Assembly: GCA_052390415.1 (NCBI GenBank)
Contig: JBQTGY010000028.1
Coordinates: 1 to 47,614, forward strand
Reading direction: 5' to 3'
From: JANNWF01 sp052390415
GTDB taxonomy: Bacteria > Pseudomonadota > Gammaproteobacteria > Xanthomonadales > Xanthomonadaceae
Length of the DNA stretch: 47,614 nt
Shown: positions 32,000-39,219 of the stretch, piece after piece
Layout of the letters: the number at the start of each line of letters is the position of its first letter
Numbering within the stretch: position 1 is the stretch's first letter
The notes under the pieces: generated by a model
Seen by the model: the letters and a program-made list of their open reading frames with translations, nothing else
The model's database searches: none
Told to the model about the DNA's origin: nothing
Position numbers and translations under genes: made by a program

Positions 32000-32890
32000 T
32001 CAGTCGCGATAGCGCCTGAGCAGATCGGCATACGCATCGATACGCCGATCCCGAAGAAACGGCCAGATGCGCCGAACTGCGTCGGAACGTGCCAGGTCGA
32101 CGTCGGCAATCAGCAATTGCGGATCGCTGTCGCCAGCGTTCGCGATGAACTCACCTTGTGGACCAGCGATGAAGCTGGCGCCCCAAAACTGAATTCCACC
32201 ATCGCCACTCGGCGCAGGTTCGAAGCCGCACCGATTGACGCTCAACACCGGAATGCCGTTGGCGACAGCGTGCGCGCGCTGACTGATGATCCAGGCGTCG
32301 CGCTGGCGGGATTTTTCGGCGTCAGTGTCGGCGCGATCCCAGCCAATGGCGGTGGGATACAGCAACAACTGCGCACCGGCCAAGGCCATCAAACGCGCGG
32401 CCTCCGGGTACCACTGGTCCCAGCACACCAGCACGCCGAGCCGGCCCACTGACGTGTCGATCGGCTCGAAGCCGAGATCGCCGGGCGTGAAGTAAAACTT
32501 TTCCAAAAAGCCCGGATCGTCAGGAATGTGCATTTTCCGATAGCGACCCAACAGTCGGCCATCGCTCTCGATAACCACGGCCGTGTTGTGGAACAGGCCC
32601 GGTGCGCGCCGCTCGAACAAGGAGCCAACAATCACCAAGGAATGCCGCTTTGCAAGCTCGCCCAGGAACTGAGTGCTGGGGCCAGGAATGGGCTCGGCAA
32701 GATCAAACTCATCGACGCTTTCGTGCTGGCAGAAGTAAGCGCCGTTGTGCAGCTCTTGCAGCAGAACCAGGCCAGCTCCCGCCGCAGCCGCAGCGGCCAC
32801 GCGCTCAGCGATGACGGCCTGATTGGCCGCGACGTCGCCGCGATTGATCTCCTGGACCAAGGCGACGCGCAGTGACGGATTGTCGCGCAT
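32000..32890 (-). CDS. aguB: N-carbamoylputrescine amidase
   Basis: Nitrilase-superfamily amidase of 296 residues that converts N-carbamoylputrescine to putrescine, CO2 and ammonia. The catalytic triad is visible: E46 (LLQELHNG), K119 (YRKMHIP) and C156 (LVCWDQWYPE). DDPGFLEKFYFTPGD and QFWGASFIAGPQG are typical of AguB. The start at 32890 has ATGAGG 9 bases upstream. A start at 32905 would overlap the aguA stop by 4 bases and add five residues. It directly follows aguA, making the complete agmatine-to-putrescine route. Confidence 0.92.
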   Translation of the reverse strand: MRDNPSLRVALVQEINRGDVAANQAVIAERVAAAAAAGAGLVLLQELHNGAYFCQHESVDEFDLAEPIPGPSTQFLGELAKRHSLVIVGSLFERRAPGLFHNTAVVIESDGRLLGRYRKMHIPDDPGFLEKFYFTPGDLGFEPIDTSVGRLGVLVCWDQWYPEAARLMALAGAQLLLYPTAIGWDRADTDAEKSRQRDAWIISQRAHAVANGIPVLSVNRCGFEPAPSGDGGIQFWGASFIAGPQGEFIANAGDSDPQLLIADVDLARSDAVRRIWPFLRDRRIDAYADLLRRYRD

Positions 32891-32901
32891 GGAATGAAGC
32901 C

Positions 32902-33954
32902 TCATGCCAAAGAGCCTGCCGGCAGTTGCATGGTGATGCAATGCAGACTGCCGTTCTGCCAAATCAAGGATCGACATGGGATCGAGACAATGTCTCGGTC
33001 CGGGAAAGCGAATTGCAGTATTTCGGCTGCTTGGGTGTCTGCGGGATCATCATAGGACGGCATCAGCACTGCCCCGTTGATGATGAGGAAGTTGGCGTAG
33101 GAAGCGGCCAGGCGCCTTTCACCATCGCGGATGGGCTGAGCCCAGGGCAGTGGCAGACATCGATACGGTTGGCCATTCGCGTCACGCAGCGATTCAAGCT
33201 CTGCTCCCATCGCACCCAACTCGGCAAAGTGCGGATCACTTGGATCGCTGCAGGCTTGATAGACCAGCGTCTTTGCACCGGCAAAGCGGGCGAGGGTGTC
33301 GATGTGGGCGTCGGTGTCGTCGCCCTCGAGATAGCCATGGTCCAGCCACAAAACGCGCGTTTGCCGAAATGACGTCTGCAACTGCGCAGTGATGGTTTGG
33401 CGATCAAGCGTCGGATGGCGTTCGTGCAGGCAGCGCCACGTGCTCAACAGAGTGCCGGCACCATCGGTCTCGATGGCGCCGCCCTCCAAGGCAAATTCGA
33501 CGCGTTCGAGTGCGCTATTCGCAAACACACCGGCGTCAAACAGCGCCGAGGCGAGTGCGTCGTCGCGCGATGCGCCGTACTTGCCGCCCCAACCAGTGAA
33601 GCGGAAATCGAGCAGGTTGAATTGTGCCGAATCATCTGCGCAAAGCGCCGCTCTGGTGAGCGCAATCGGTCCGGAATCCCGCAGCCAGGTGTCGTCGTAC
33701 TCAACTTCGATCCAACGCACGCGATCCGGGTTGACGTTGTCAGTCGCGAGGCAGGCTTTGGCGCGCGCGAGGACTTCAGGGTTGGCCACGGCGATCACGA
33801 CTGCCTGACGATCTGCGATCGCCGCAACCAACAACGTGTACGTGGCTTCAACAGCTTCAAGCCGTGGCGCCCAATCGGTACCGGCGTGTGGCCATGCAAT
33901 CAGAACTGCGGCCTGTGGCTCCCATTCGGCGGGAAAACGGAATGGGGAGGTCAT
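32902..33954 (-). CDS. aguA: Agmatine deiminase
   Basis: Agmatine deiminase (PPAD family) of 350 residues, converting agmatine to N-carbamoylputrescine. Motifs: DDTWLRDSGP (substrate carboxylates), GWGGKYG, LEGGAIETDGAG, LDHGYLEGDDTDAHIDTLAR, and the catalytic Cys C339 in NGSLHCITMQLP. It begins MTSPFRFPAEWEPQAAVLIAWPHA. Length is standard. Its stop abuts or overlaps aguB. No regulator is adjacent. Confidence 0.94.
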   Translation of the reverse strand: MTSPFRFPAEWEPQAAVLIAWPHAGTDWAPRLEAVEATYTLLVAAIADRQAVVIAVANPEVLARAKACLATDNVNPDRVRWIEVEYDDTWLRDSGPIALTRAALCADDSAQFNLLDFRFTGWGGKYGASRDDALASALFDAGVFANSALERVEFALEGGAIETDGAGTLLSTWRCLHERHPTLDRQTITAQLQTSFRQTRVLWLDHGYLEGDDTDAHIDTLARFAGAKTLVYQACSDPSDPHFAELGAMGAELESLRDANGQPYRCLPLPWAQPIRDGERRLAASYANFLIINGAVLMPSYDDPADTQAAEILQFAFPDRDIVSIPCRSLIWQNGSLHCITMQLPAGSLA

Positions 33955-34030
33955 CGGTGGTTGGGCAGCGTCAGGTCAATCACTGGGCACGCAGATCGCA
34001 TCAGGCAGATCTCATCAGGTGGCCGCAGTA

Positions 34031-34366
34031 TCAGCCGACAGGCTTTGGACCCGTTTCCAGCGGACTGGCCTTGCGAACCACCGAGTTCACAACGTGGTTG
34101 TTCTCGAAGTAGACGGAGAACTCCGCGTAGTCCCAACGGGTGATCGGCGGCTGCACCGCAGAGGCGCCACCGACCGCTGCGTGCTTGCGTACGGGCGCGC
34201 CAAATTGTGCTTCGACCTGACTCATCAGCTGGCCGCGATCAGGCATGACCACGCCCGTCGACGCTTCGACGCGTTCGATCAGCAACACGTCTTCGCGGAC
34301 TTGCGCGTGGCTGGAGGCGGCGAACATCAGCGCGCACACAGCAATCAAGGTCATCGAACGCTTCAT
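34031..34366 (-). CDS. Small exported protein of unknown function
   Basis: Exported protein of 111 residues. The start at 34366 is supported by CGGAG 7 bases upstream and a signal peptide (MKRSMTLIAVCALMFAASSHA). A frame from 34456 has a Cys/Arg-rich non-protein lead. The mature region holds VLLIERVEASTGVVMPDRGQ, MSQVEAQFGAPVRKHAAVGG and ITRWDYAEFSVYFENNHVVN. This resembles small conserved periplasmic proteins that I recall from Xanthomonas relatives. No catalytic motif is visible. It is 76 bases upstream of aguA on the same strand but need not share its operon. Confidence 0.6.
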   Translation of the reverse strand: MKRSMTLIAVCALMFAASSHAQVREDVLLIERVEASTGVVMPDRGQLMSQVEAQFGAPVRKHAAVGGASAVQPPITRWDYAEFSVYFENNHVVNSVVRKASPLETGPKPVG

Positions 34367-34446
34367 GGTCTTGCTCCGGGCTGGCGAAGGTAAAAGTTTG
34401 TCAGAACTTGGGCGTGCTGACCATGCAACGGTGTCAGCACTGCGGC

Positions 34447-34478
34447 ATAAACACAAAGGGCCGCATCATGCGGCCCTT
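34447..34478 (-). terminator. Intrinsic terminator after rpmJ
   Basis: 10-bp stem AAGGGCCGCA (34456-34465) / TGCGGCCCTT (34469-34478) with a 3-base loop. Read on the minus strand it is followed by TTGTGTTTA, a weak T-rich tail. It lies about 25 bases past the rpmJ stop, which fits termination of that single gene. Confidence 0.75.
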
Positions 34479-34503
34479 CGTTGCAGATTTTTCGCGGAGA
34501 GAA

Positions 34504-34629
34504 TCAGCGCTGACGCGCTTTGAACCGCGGGTTGCTCTTGCAGATGACAAACACTTTGCCGCGACGACGAACGACTTTGCAGTCGCGGTGGCGGGATTTT
34601 GCTGACTTCAGGGAGGAGAGGACTTTCAT
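34504..34629 (-). CDS. rpmJ: Ribosomal protein L36, zinc-free form
   Basis: Large-subunit protein L36 of 41 residues. It begins MKVLSSLKSAKSRHRDCKVV and ends FVICKSNPRFKARQR. The zinc form of L36 has a CxxC plus Cys/His set; here only two Cys remain (DCK and ICK), so it is the C-minus type B paralogue. Such paralogues often replace the zinc form under zinc limitation in other bacteria, or serve as the only L36 in some lineages. The start at 34629 is chosen because the frame upstream to 34695 is unlike protein. It stands alone, not in the spc operon. Confidence 0.93.
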   Translation of the reverse strand: MKVLSSLKSAKSRHRDCKVVRRRGKVFVICKSNPRFKARQR

Positions 34630-35047
34630 GGCGCGTGCCTTGGGCTGGGGTGTCTGGTAGCCGCCAAGGATATCAGTCACTTGTATCGAGTGCAAAGGCT
34701 ACAGCCAAAGCGCTGGCTCATCCAAACGCAATTCTCTGGATTCCTGCCTGAAAGTGTTTCCCGCTTGCGCCACCTGGGTTCAGAACCAACTCAATACAAG
34801 GCCTGGGTTTGACGGCAGTCATCTCACGCCAGAATCGCGGTGGCGATTTGCCGTTCCAGCGCCGAAAGGTGCGTGAAAACCTGCTGGCATGGGCATAACC
34901 ACGCAGGAATGCAATTTCAAGAAATGCTTACCGGCCGTCTGCCGGACAAGCGTGAGCGAACTGCTGGCGCAGGCTCACCAGATGCACCGCTTTTGGTACC
35001 TTCAGGCGCGCCAATCGATGGCAGCGCGAAACGACGGCGGAGTCAAC
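34630..35047. other. Divergent intergenic region
   Basis: 418 bases between rpmJ (minus) and the thioesterase (plus). It must hold both promoters. A small hairpin ACCGGCCGTCTGCCGG lies near 34930. A 53-codon in-frame extension of the thioesterase into this stretch, from 34889, looks non-coding. GGCGGAG at about 35037 is the ribosome site for the gene at 35048. No Zur-type palindrome for rpmJ was evident by eye. Confidence 0.4.
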
Positions 35048-35491
35048 ATGAGCACCACCAACAAGACCCGTGCCGACTATCCACACTGGCTGCGTATCGG
35101 CACGCGCTGGAAAGACAACGACGTGTATGGCCACGTCAACAACGTCGAGTACTACAGTTACTTCGATACGGTCATCAACGACTACCTGATCCGCCAGGGT
35201 GGACTCGACATCCACGGTGGGGCGGTGATTGGCATTTGTGCGGAGACGCATTGCCGCTTCATCGATTCGCTAGCGTTTCCAGCCGCCGTCGATACAGGTC
35301 TGCGGGTTTCGCGAGTGGGCACATCCAGCGTGCGTTACGAGATCGGTTTGTTCAGCGAGGGTCGCGATCAGATTGCCGCCGAGGGGTGGTTCGTGCACGT
35401 GTTCGTGGATCGTGTCAGCCGCCGGCCGATCGCCATTCCCGAGCCCTTGCGTGGCGCACTGCAATCACTGCTCATCGAAGTCGCGCCGTGA
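35048..35491 (+). CDS. Acyl-CoA thioesterase, 4HBT (YbgC) type
   Basis: Hot-dog thioesterase of 147 residues. The start at 35048 has GGCGGAG upstream. The 4HBT signature is RWKDNDVYGHVNNVEYYSYF with catalytic D25, followed by GTSSVRYEIGLF and AEGWFVHVFVDR. It would hydrolyse an acyl- or hydroxybenzoyl-CoA. The stop overlaps an in-frame GTG of the next gene (GTGAGGATG), so it is coupled to the alcohol dehydrogenase and, through it, to the MFS transporter. The set suggests processing and export of a small acyl or alcohol compound; the substrate is unknown. Confidence 0.88.
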   Translation: MSTTNKTRADYPHWLRIGTRWKDNDVYGHVNNVEYYSYFDTVINDYLIRQGGLDIHGGAVIGICAETHCRFIDSLAFPAAVDTGLRVSRVGTSSVRYEIGLFSEGRDQIAAEGWFVHVFVDRVSRRPIAIPEPLRGALQSLLIEVAP

Positions 35492-35493
35492 GG

Positions 35494-36648
35494 ATGCGCG
35501 CCGCGGTATTGCGGAAGATGGGGCTGCCGATGCCTTATGCCAACTCGCAGCCGCTGGTCATCGAGGAGGTGGAGCTACAACCACCCGGTGCCGGCGAATT
35601 GTTGGTACGAATGCTTGCGGCCGGCCTGTGTCATTCCGATCTCTCGGTGATCAATGGCAGTCGTCCGCGTGTATTGCCAATGGCCTTGGGTCATGAGGCC
35701 TGCGCCGAAGTGGTTGAACTGGGTCGCGATACTCGCGGCTTTGCGGTCGGTGATCGGGTGGTGCTGGCGTTTGTGCCCAGTTGTGGTCGTTGTGTGCCCT
35801 GCGCCAGTGAGCGTGCAGCACTGTGCGAGCCGGGTGCGGCCAGCAATCTGGCCGGTGGTTTGCTCGGCGGCGAACGCCGCTTGTCATCCGGCGATGGCAG
35901 CGTCATGCATCATCATCTCGGGGTCTCGGCATTTGCCGAATACGCCGTGGTGGCAGCGGCATCCGCGGTCAAGGTTGATTCCGACTTGCCGCCGGCCATC
36001 GCCGCATTGTTTGGCTGCGCGGTGCTGACGGGCGTGGGGGCGGCGCTCAATACCGCGCCACTCAAGGCCGGCGACAGTGTCGCCATTATCGGGCTGGGCG
36101 GAATCGGCATGGCAGCTTTGCTGGGTGCTCGCGTCAGTGGCGCGCAGCCACTGATTGGTGTTGATCCTGTGGCACACAAGCGCGCGACCGCGCTGCGCTT
36201 GGGAGCCACCCATGTGGTCGCCGCAGAGGCTGCTACTACGCTGGAGGAAATTCGCGATCTCAGTGGCGGCGGGGTGCAGGTCAGCATCGAATGTGTGGGC
36301 GATGCCGGAGCGCTGCAACTGGCCTACGCTGCCACCCGCCGCGGCGGTACAACGATCAGTGCCGGCTTGCCAGATCCCTCGCAGCAATTCAGCATTCCCG
36401 CAGTCAGTCTGGTTGCCGAGGAGCGCACCATTCGCGGTTCCTACATGGGCTCGGCGGTGCCGGCTCGCGACATTCCCCGCTACATCGCTCTCTACCGCGC
36501 TTGCAGATTGCCGGTCGACGGCTTGTTGTCCGGGTGTTTATCGCTGGCCCAAATCAATCAAGGATTTGATCGCCTCGCGTGCGGCGAATCGTTACGCCAA
36601 GTAATCGAGTTTGATGGCGTCAATGGCGACCGTGGAGCCACGCGATGA
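35494..36648 (+). CDS. Zinc-dependent alcohol dehydrogenase
   Basis: Medium-chain alcohol dehydrogenase of 384 residues. ATG at 35494, or GTG at 35488 overlapping the thioesterase stop. Catalytic zinc ligands: C46 (GLCHSDLS), H67 with E68 (GHEAC) and a Cys in LFGCAVLTGVGA. The structural zinc site is C97, C100, C103, C111 (CGRCVPCASERAALC). The NAD fold is AIIGLGGIGMAALLGA with GVDPVAHK, where Asp indicates NAD preference. It is related to class III / Rxyl_3153-like dehydrogenases. It overlaps the MFS start by 4 bases. An upstream extension to 34840 is a frame artefact. Confidence 0.9.
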   Translation: MRAAVLRKMGLPMPYANSQPLVIEEVELQPPGAGELLVRMLAAGLCHSDLSVINGSRPRVLPMALGHEACAEVVELGRDTRGFAVGDRVVLAFVPSCGRCVPCASERAALCEPGAASNLAGGLLGGERRLSSGDGSVMHHHLGVSAFAEYAVVAAASAVKVDSDLPPAIAALFGCAVLTGVGAALNTAPLKAGDSVAIIGLGGIGMAALLGARVSGAQPLIGVDPVAHKRATALRLGATHVVAAEAATTLEEIRDLSGGGVQVSIECVGDAGALQLAYAATRRGGTTISAGLPDPSQQFSIPAVSLVAEERTIRGSYMGSAVPARDIPRYIALYRACRLPVDGLLSGCLSLAQINQGFDRLACGESLRQVIEFDGVNGDRGATR

Positions 36649-37934
36649 GCGCCGTGCGAGCCAACAGCTGGTGGTTGCTGCTCGCCTTGACCTTGCTCAA
36701 CGTGCTGAATTTCACGGATCGCTATCTGATCATCGCGTTCTCGACCCGCATCGTGCCCGAGCTGGGCTTGAGCAATCTGCAATTCGGATTGTTGACCGGG
36801 ATCGCGTTTACCCTGGTCTACACGCTGTTCGGCTTGGTGCTGGGCGCGCTGGCGGATCGCGTGCACCGCCCACGACTGATCGCTGCCGGCCTACTGGTAT
36901 GGAGTCTGGTCACCGCGCTCACCGGCTTCACCCGCACTTTCTGGCAGATGGCGATGGCCCGCATGTGTGTCGGTATCGGTGAAGCAGCGCTGACGCCTGC
37001 GGCGCTCTCGTTGCTGGCCGATGGTTTCGCGCCGTCGCGACGCGCCTTGGCCAACGGCATTTATTACCTCGGCATTCCGATTGGCATCGGCGGCAGTTTC
37101 ATTTTCGCCAGTGTGTTCGGGCCACAGTTGGGATGGCGCGGCAGCTTCATGGCGCTCGGCGTGCTTGGCGTGGTGGCTGCAGGTCTGGTGGCGCTGTTTA
37201 TGCGTGATCGTCAGCGCGATGGTAAGCAGGCTCGACCGAGCGGCAGTCTACGCGACAGCTGGATGACGGTGACAGCGGAGCTTCGCCGTAACCGGGCGAT
37301 GCGCTTGATTCTGCTTGGCTGCATTGCCTCCAGCTGCGTGCAGGGCGCGGTCGTGCTGGATCTGCTCTGGTGGGTAAGCGAGCGCGGCTTCGAAGAGGCT
37401 GAGGCGCAACGTCTGAACGGCTCGATGTTCTTATTGGGCGGCGTCTGTGGCGCGCTTCTGGGTGGTTGGGGCGGTGATCGGATGGAAGCCCGCGCTGTGG
37501 GTGGTCGCATGCGTTTTCTGGTTGTGGCATATGCCCTTGGCATCCCACTCATGCTGTTGTTCCGCTTGTTGCCGGCTGACAGCGTCCTGTTCCTGCCATT
37601 TGCGTTCCTCGGCAACGTGGTGTTCATGCTGGTGTTCGGTCCTGCGCTGGCGACCTTGCAGGCCATCGTGCCGGCGGCAATGCGCGCCGCGACTGTTGCG
37701 CTATTCGTCTTGGTCACTTCGTTGATTGGCTCAGCCGGTGGCTCGGCCCTGGTCGGCGGCTTGGCGGATGCGTTCGCGGCCGCCGGCCAATCAGAGCCCA
37801 TCACCTTGGCGATCATGGCCACGCAGAGCATCGGTTTGTTGACCATGCCGTTGTTTTTGATGGCGGCGCGATGCATCACCCAGGCGCACGAGTCGACGAG
37901 CGTTGCCAACGCAGCTGAGGAGGAACCGCGCTAA
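36645..37934 (+). CDS. MFS transporter, Spinster-like
   Basis: Major facilitator of 429 residues with about 12 membrane segments. The loop 2-3 motif is GALADRVHRPRLIAAGLLVW. The start of the protein, LLALTLLNVLNFTDRYLIIA, and ARMCVGIGEAALTPAALSLL are typical of Spinster-family permeases, which carry lipids, aromatic acids or related anions. GYYLG-like and GGWGGDRMEARAVGGRMR in loop 8-9 fit. It is coupled to the dehydrogenase (ATGA), so it probably exports or imports that pathway's compound. Confidence 0.9.
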   Translation: MSAVRANSWWLLLALTLLNVLNFTDRYLIIAFSTRIVPELGLSNLQFGLLTGIAFTLVYTLFGLVLGALADRVHRPRLIAAGLLVWSLVTALTGFTRTFWQMAMARMCVGIGEAALTPAALSLLADGFAPSRRALANGIYYLGIPIGIGGSFIFASVFGPQLGWRGSFMALGVLGVVAAGLVALFMRDRQRDGKQARPSGSLRDSWMTVTAELRRNRAMRLILLGCIASSCVQGAVVLDLLWWVSERGFEEAEAQRLNGSMFLLGGVCGALLGGWGGDRMEARAVGGRMRFLVVAYALGIPLMLLFRLLPADSVLFLPFAFLGNVVFMLVFGPALATLQAIVPAAMRAATVALFVLVTSLIGSAGGSALVGGLADAFAAAGQSEPITLAIMATQSIGLLTMPLFLMAARCITQAHESTSVANAAEEEPR

Positions 37935-38006
37935 GTGACCGCCGAAAGCGTTTCAACGCTGCGTCGACCCGATGGAGTTGGGTCAAGGGTGGCCGAACCC
38001 AAACCC

Positions 38007-39185
38007 TCACACCACCTCAAATAACCCCGCAGCTCCTTGTCCCCCACCAATGCACATGGTGACGACGACGAACTTCGCGCCACGGCGTTTGCCTTCGATC
38101 AGAGCGTGACCGACCAAGCGGGCACCCGAGACACCGTACGGATGGCCGACCGCGATCGCGCCGCCGTTGACGTTGAGCCGATCCATGGGAATGCCCAAGC
38201 GGTCAGCGCAGTACAACACTTGCACGGCGAAGGCTTCATTGAGTTCCCATAGATCGATGTCGGCGACCGTCAAGCCGGCTCGCCACAACAATTTCGGCAC
38301 CGCGAACACCGGGCCAATTCCCATCTCGTCGGGCTCGCAGCCGGCGACTGCAAAGCCGCGAAACACACCCAAAGGTTGCAGGCCACGTCGCGCCGCCTGC
38401 GCCCCATTCATCACAACCACCGCCGAACTGCCGTCCGAGAATTGACTGGCGTTGCCGGCAGTGATGACGCCGCCTGCGACCGCAGAGCGAATGCCGCGCA
38501 CGGCATCCAGCGTGGTATCGGCGCGGATGCCCTCGTCGGCCGAAATGGTCACTTGCGTGGAGGCAAGTTGGCCCGTGGCCTTGTCGGCTGCGCCCATGCT
38601 GACGGTCATCGGCACGATCTCGGCATCAAACCGACCTGCCGCCTGTGCGGAAGCGGCCAGTTGCTGACTGCGCACGCCATATTCGTCCTGCCTGTCCTTG
38701 CCGACCGCGTAACGCTTGGCGACGTTCTCCGCCGTCTGCAACATGTTCCAGTAGATTTCAGGTTTGTGTTTGGCCAACCACGGGTCGGCCAACATGTGCT
38801 GGTTCATTTCGCCCTGCACGCAAGAAATGCTCTCCACACCACCGGCCACAAACACGTCGCCTTCGCCGGCAATGATGCGCTGCGCGGCGGAAGCAATCGT
38901 CTGCAAACCGCTGGAGCAGAACCGATTGATCGTCATGCCCGGCACAGTCACCGGGCAGCCCGCGCGCAAAGCAATTTGACGGGCGATGTTCACGCCGGTT
39001 GCGCCCTCAGGATTGGCGCATCCCATCAAAACGTCTTCGACCTCCGCCGGATCAATCCCGGCGCGAGCGATGGCGTGCTGCACGCTGTGCGCACCCAAGG
39101 TCGCCCCGTGAGTCATGTTGAATGCACCCTTCCAACTCTTGGCAAGCGGCGTGCGGGCGGTGGAAACGATGACGGCGTCAATCAT
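38007..39185 (-). CDS. Acetyl-CoA acyltransferase (thiolase)
   Basis: Thiolase of 392 residues for the last beta-oxidation step. Catalytic residues are C90 (NRFCSSGLQ), H348 (IAVGHPYG) and C378 (TMCIGGGQG). ELNEAFAVQVLYC and the GHPYGVSGARLVGH loop are typical, and it belongs with the FadA-type or acetyl-CoA C-acetyltransferase group. It lies 34 bases downstream of the FadB-type gene, forming a two-gene beta-oxidation operon. Chain-length preference cannot be told from sequence. Confidence 0.93.
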   Translation of the reverse strand: MIDAVIVSTARTPLAKSWKGAFNMTHGATLGAHSVQHAIARAGIDPAEVEDVLMGCANPEGATGVNIARQIALRAGCPVTVPGMTINRFCSSGLQTIASAAQRIIAGEGDVFVAGGVESISCVQGEMNQHMLADPWLAKHKPEIYWNMLQTAENVAKRYAVGKDRQDEYGVRSQQLAASAQAAGRFDAEIVPMTVSMGAADKATGQLASTQVTISADEGIRADTTLDAVRGIRSAVAGGVITAGNASQFSDGSSAVVVMNGAQAARRGLQPLGVFRGFAVAGCEPDEMGIGPVFAVPKLLWRAGLTVADIDLWELNEAFAVQVLYCADRLGIPMDRLNVNGGAIAVGHPYGVSGARLVGHALIEGKRRGAKFVVVTMCIGGGQGAAGLFEVV

Positions 39186-39219
39186 GGCGAGGTCCTTTGG
39201 ATGCTCAATTCATTTTTGT

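Noticed and set aside
34840..35493. N-terminal extension of the alcohol dehydrogenase
   Set aside because: It overlaps the well-supported thioesterase in another frame and reads as Arg/His-rich non-protein sequence; the dehydrogenase starts normally at 35494.
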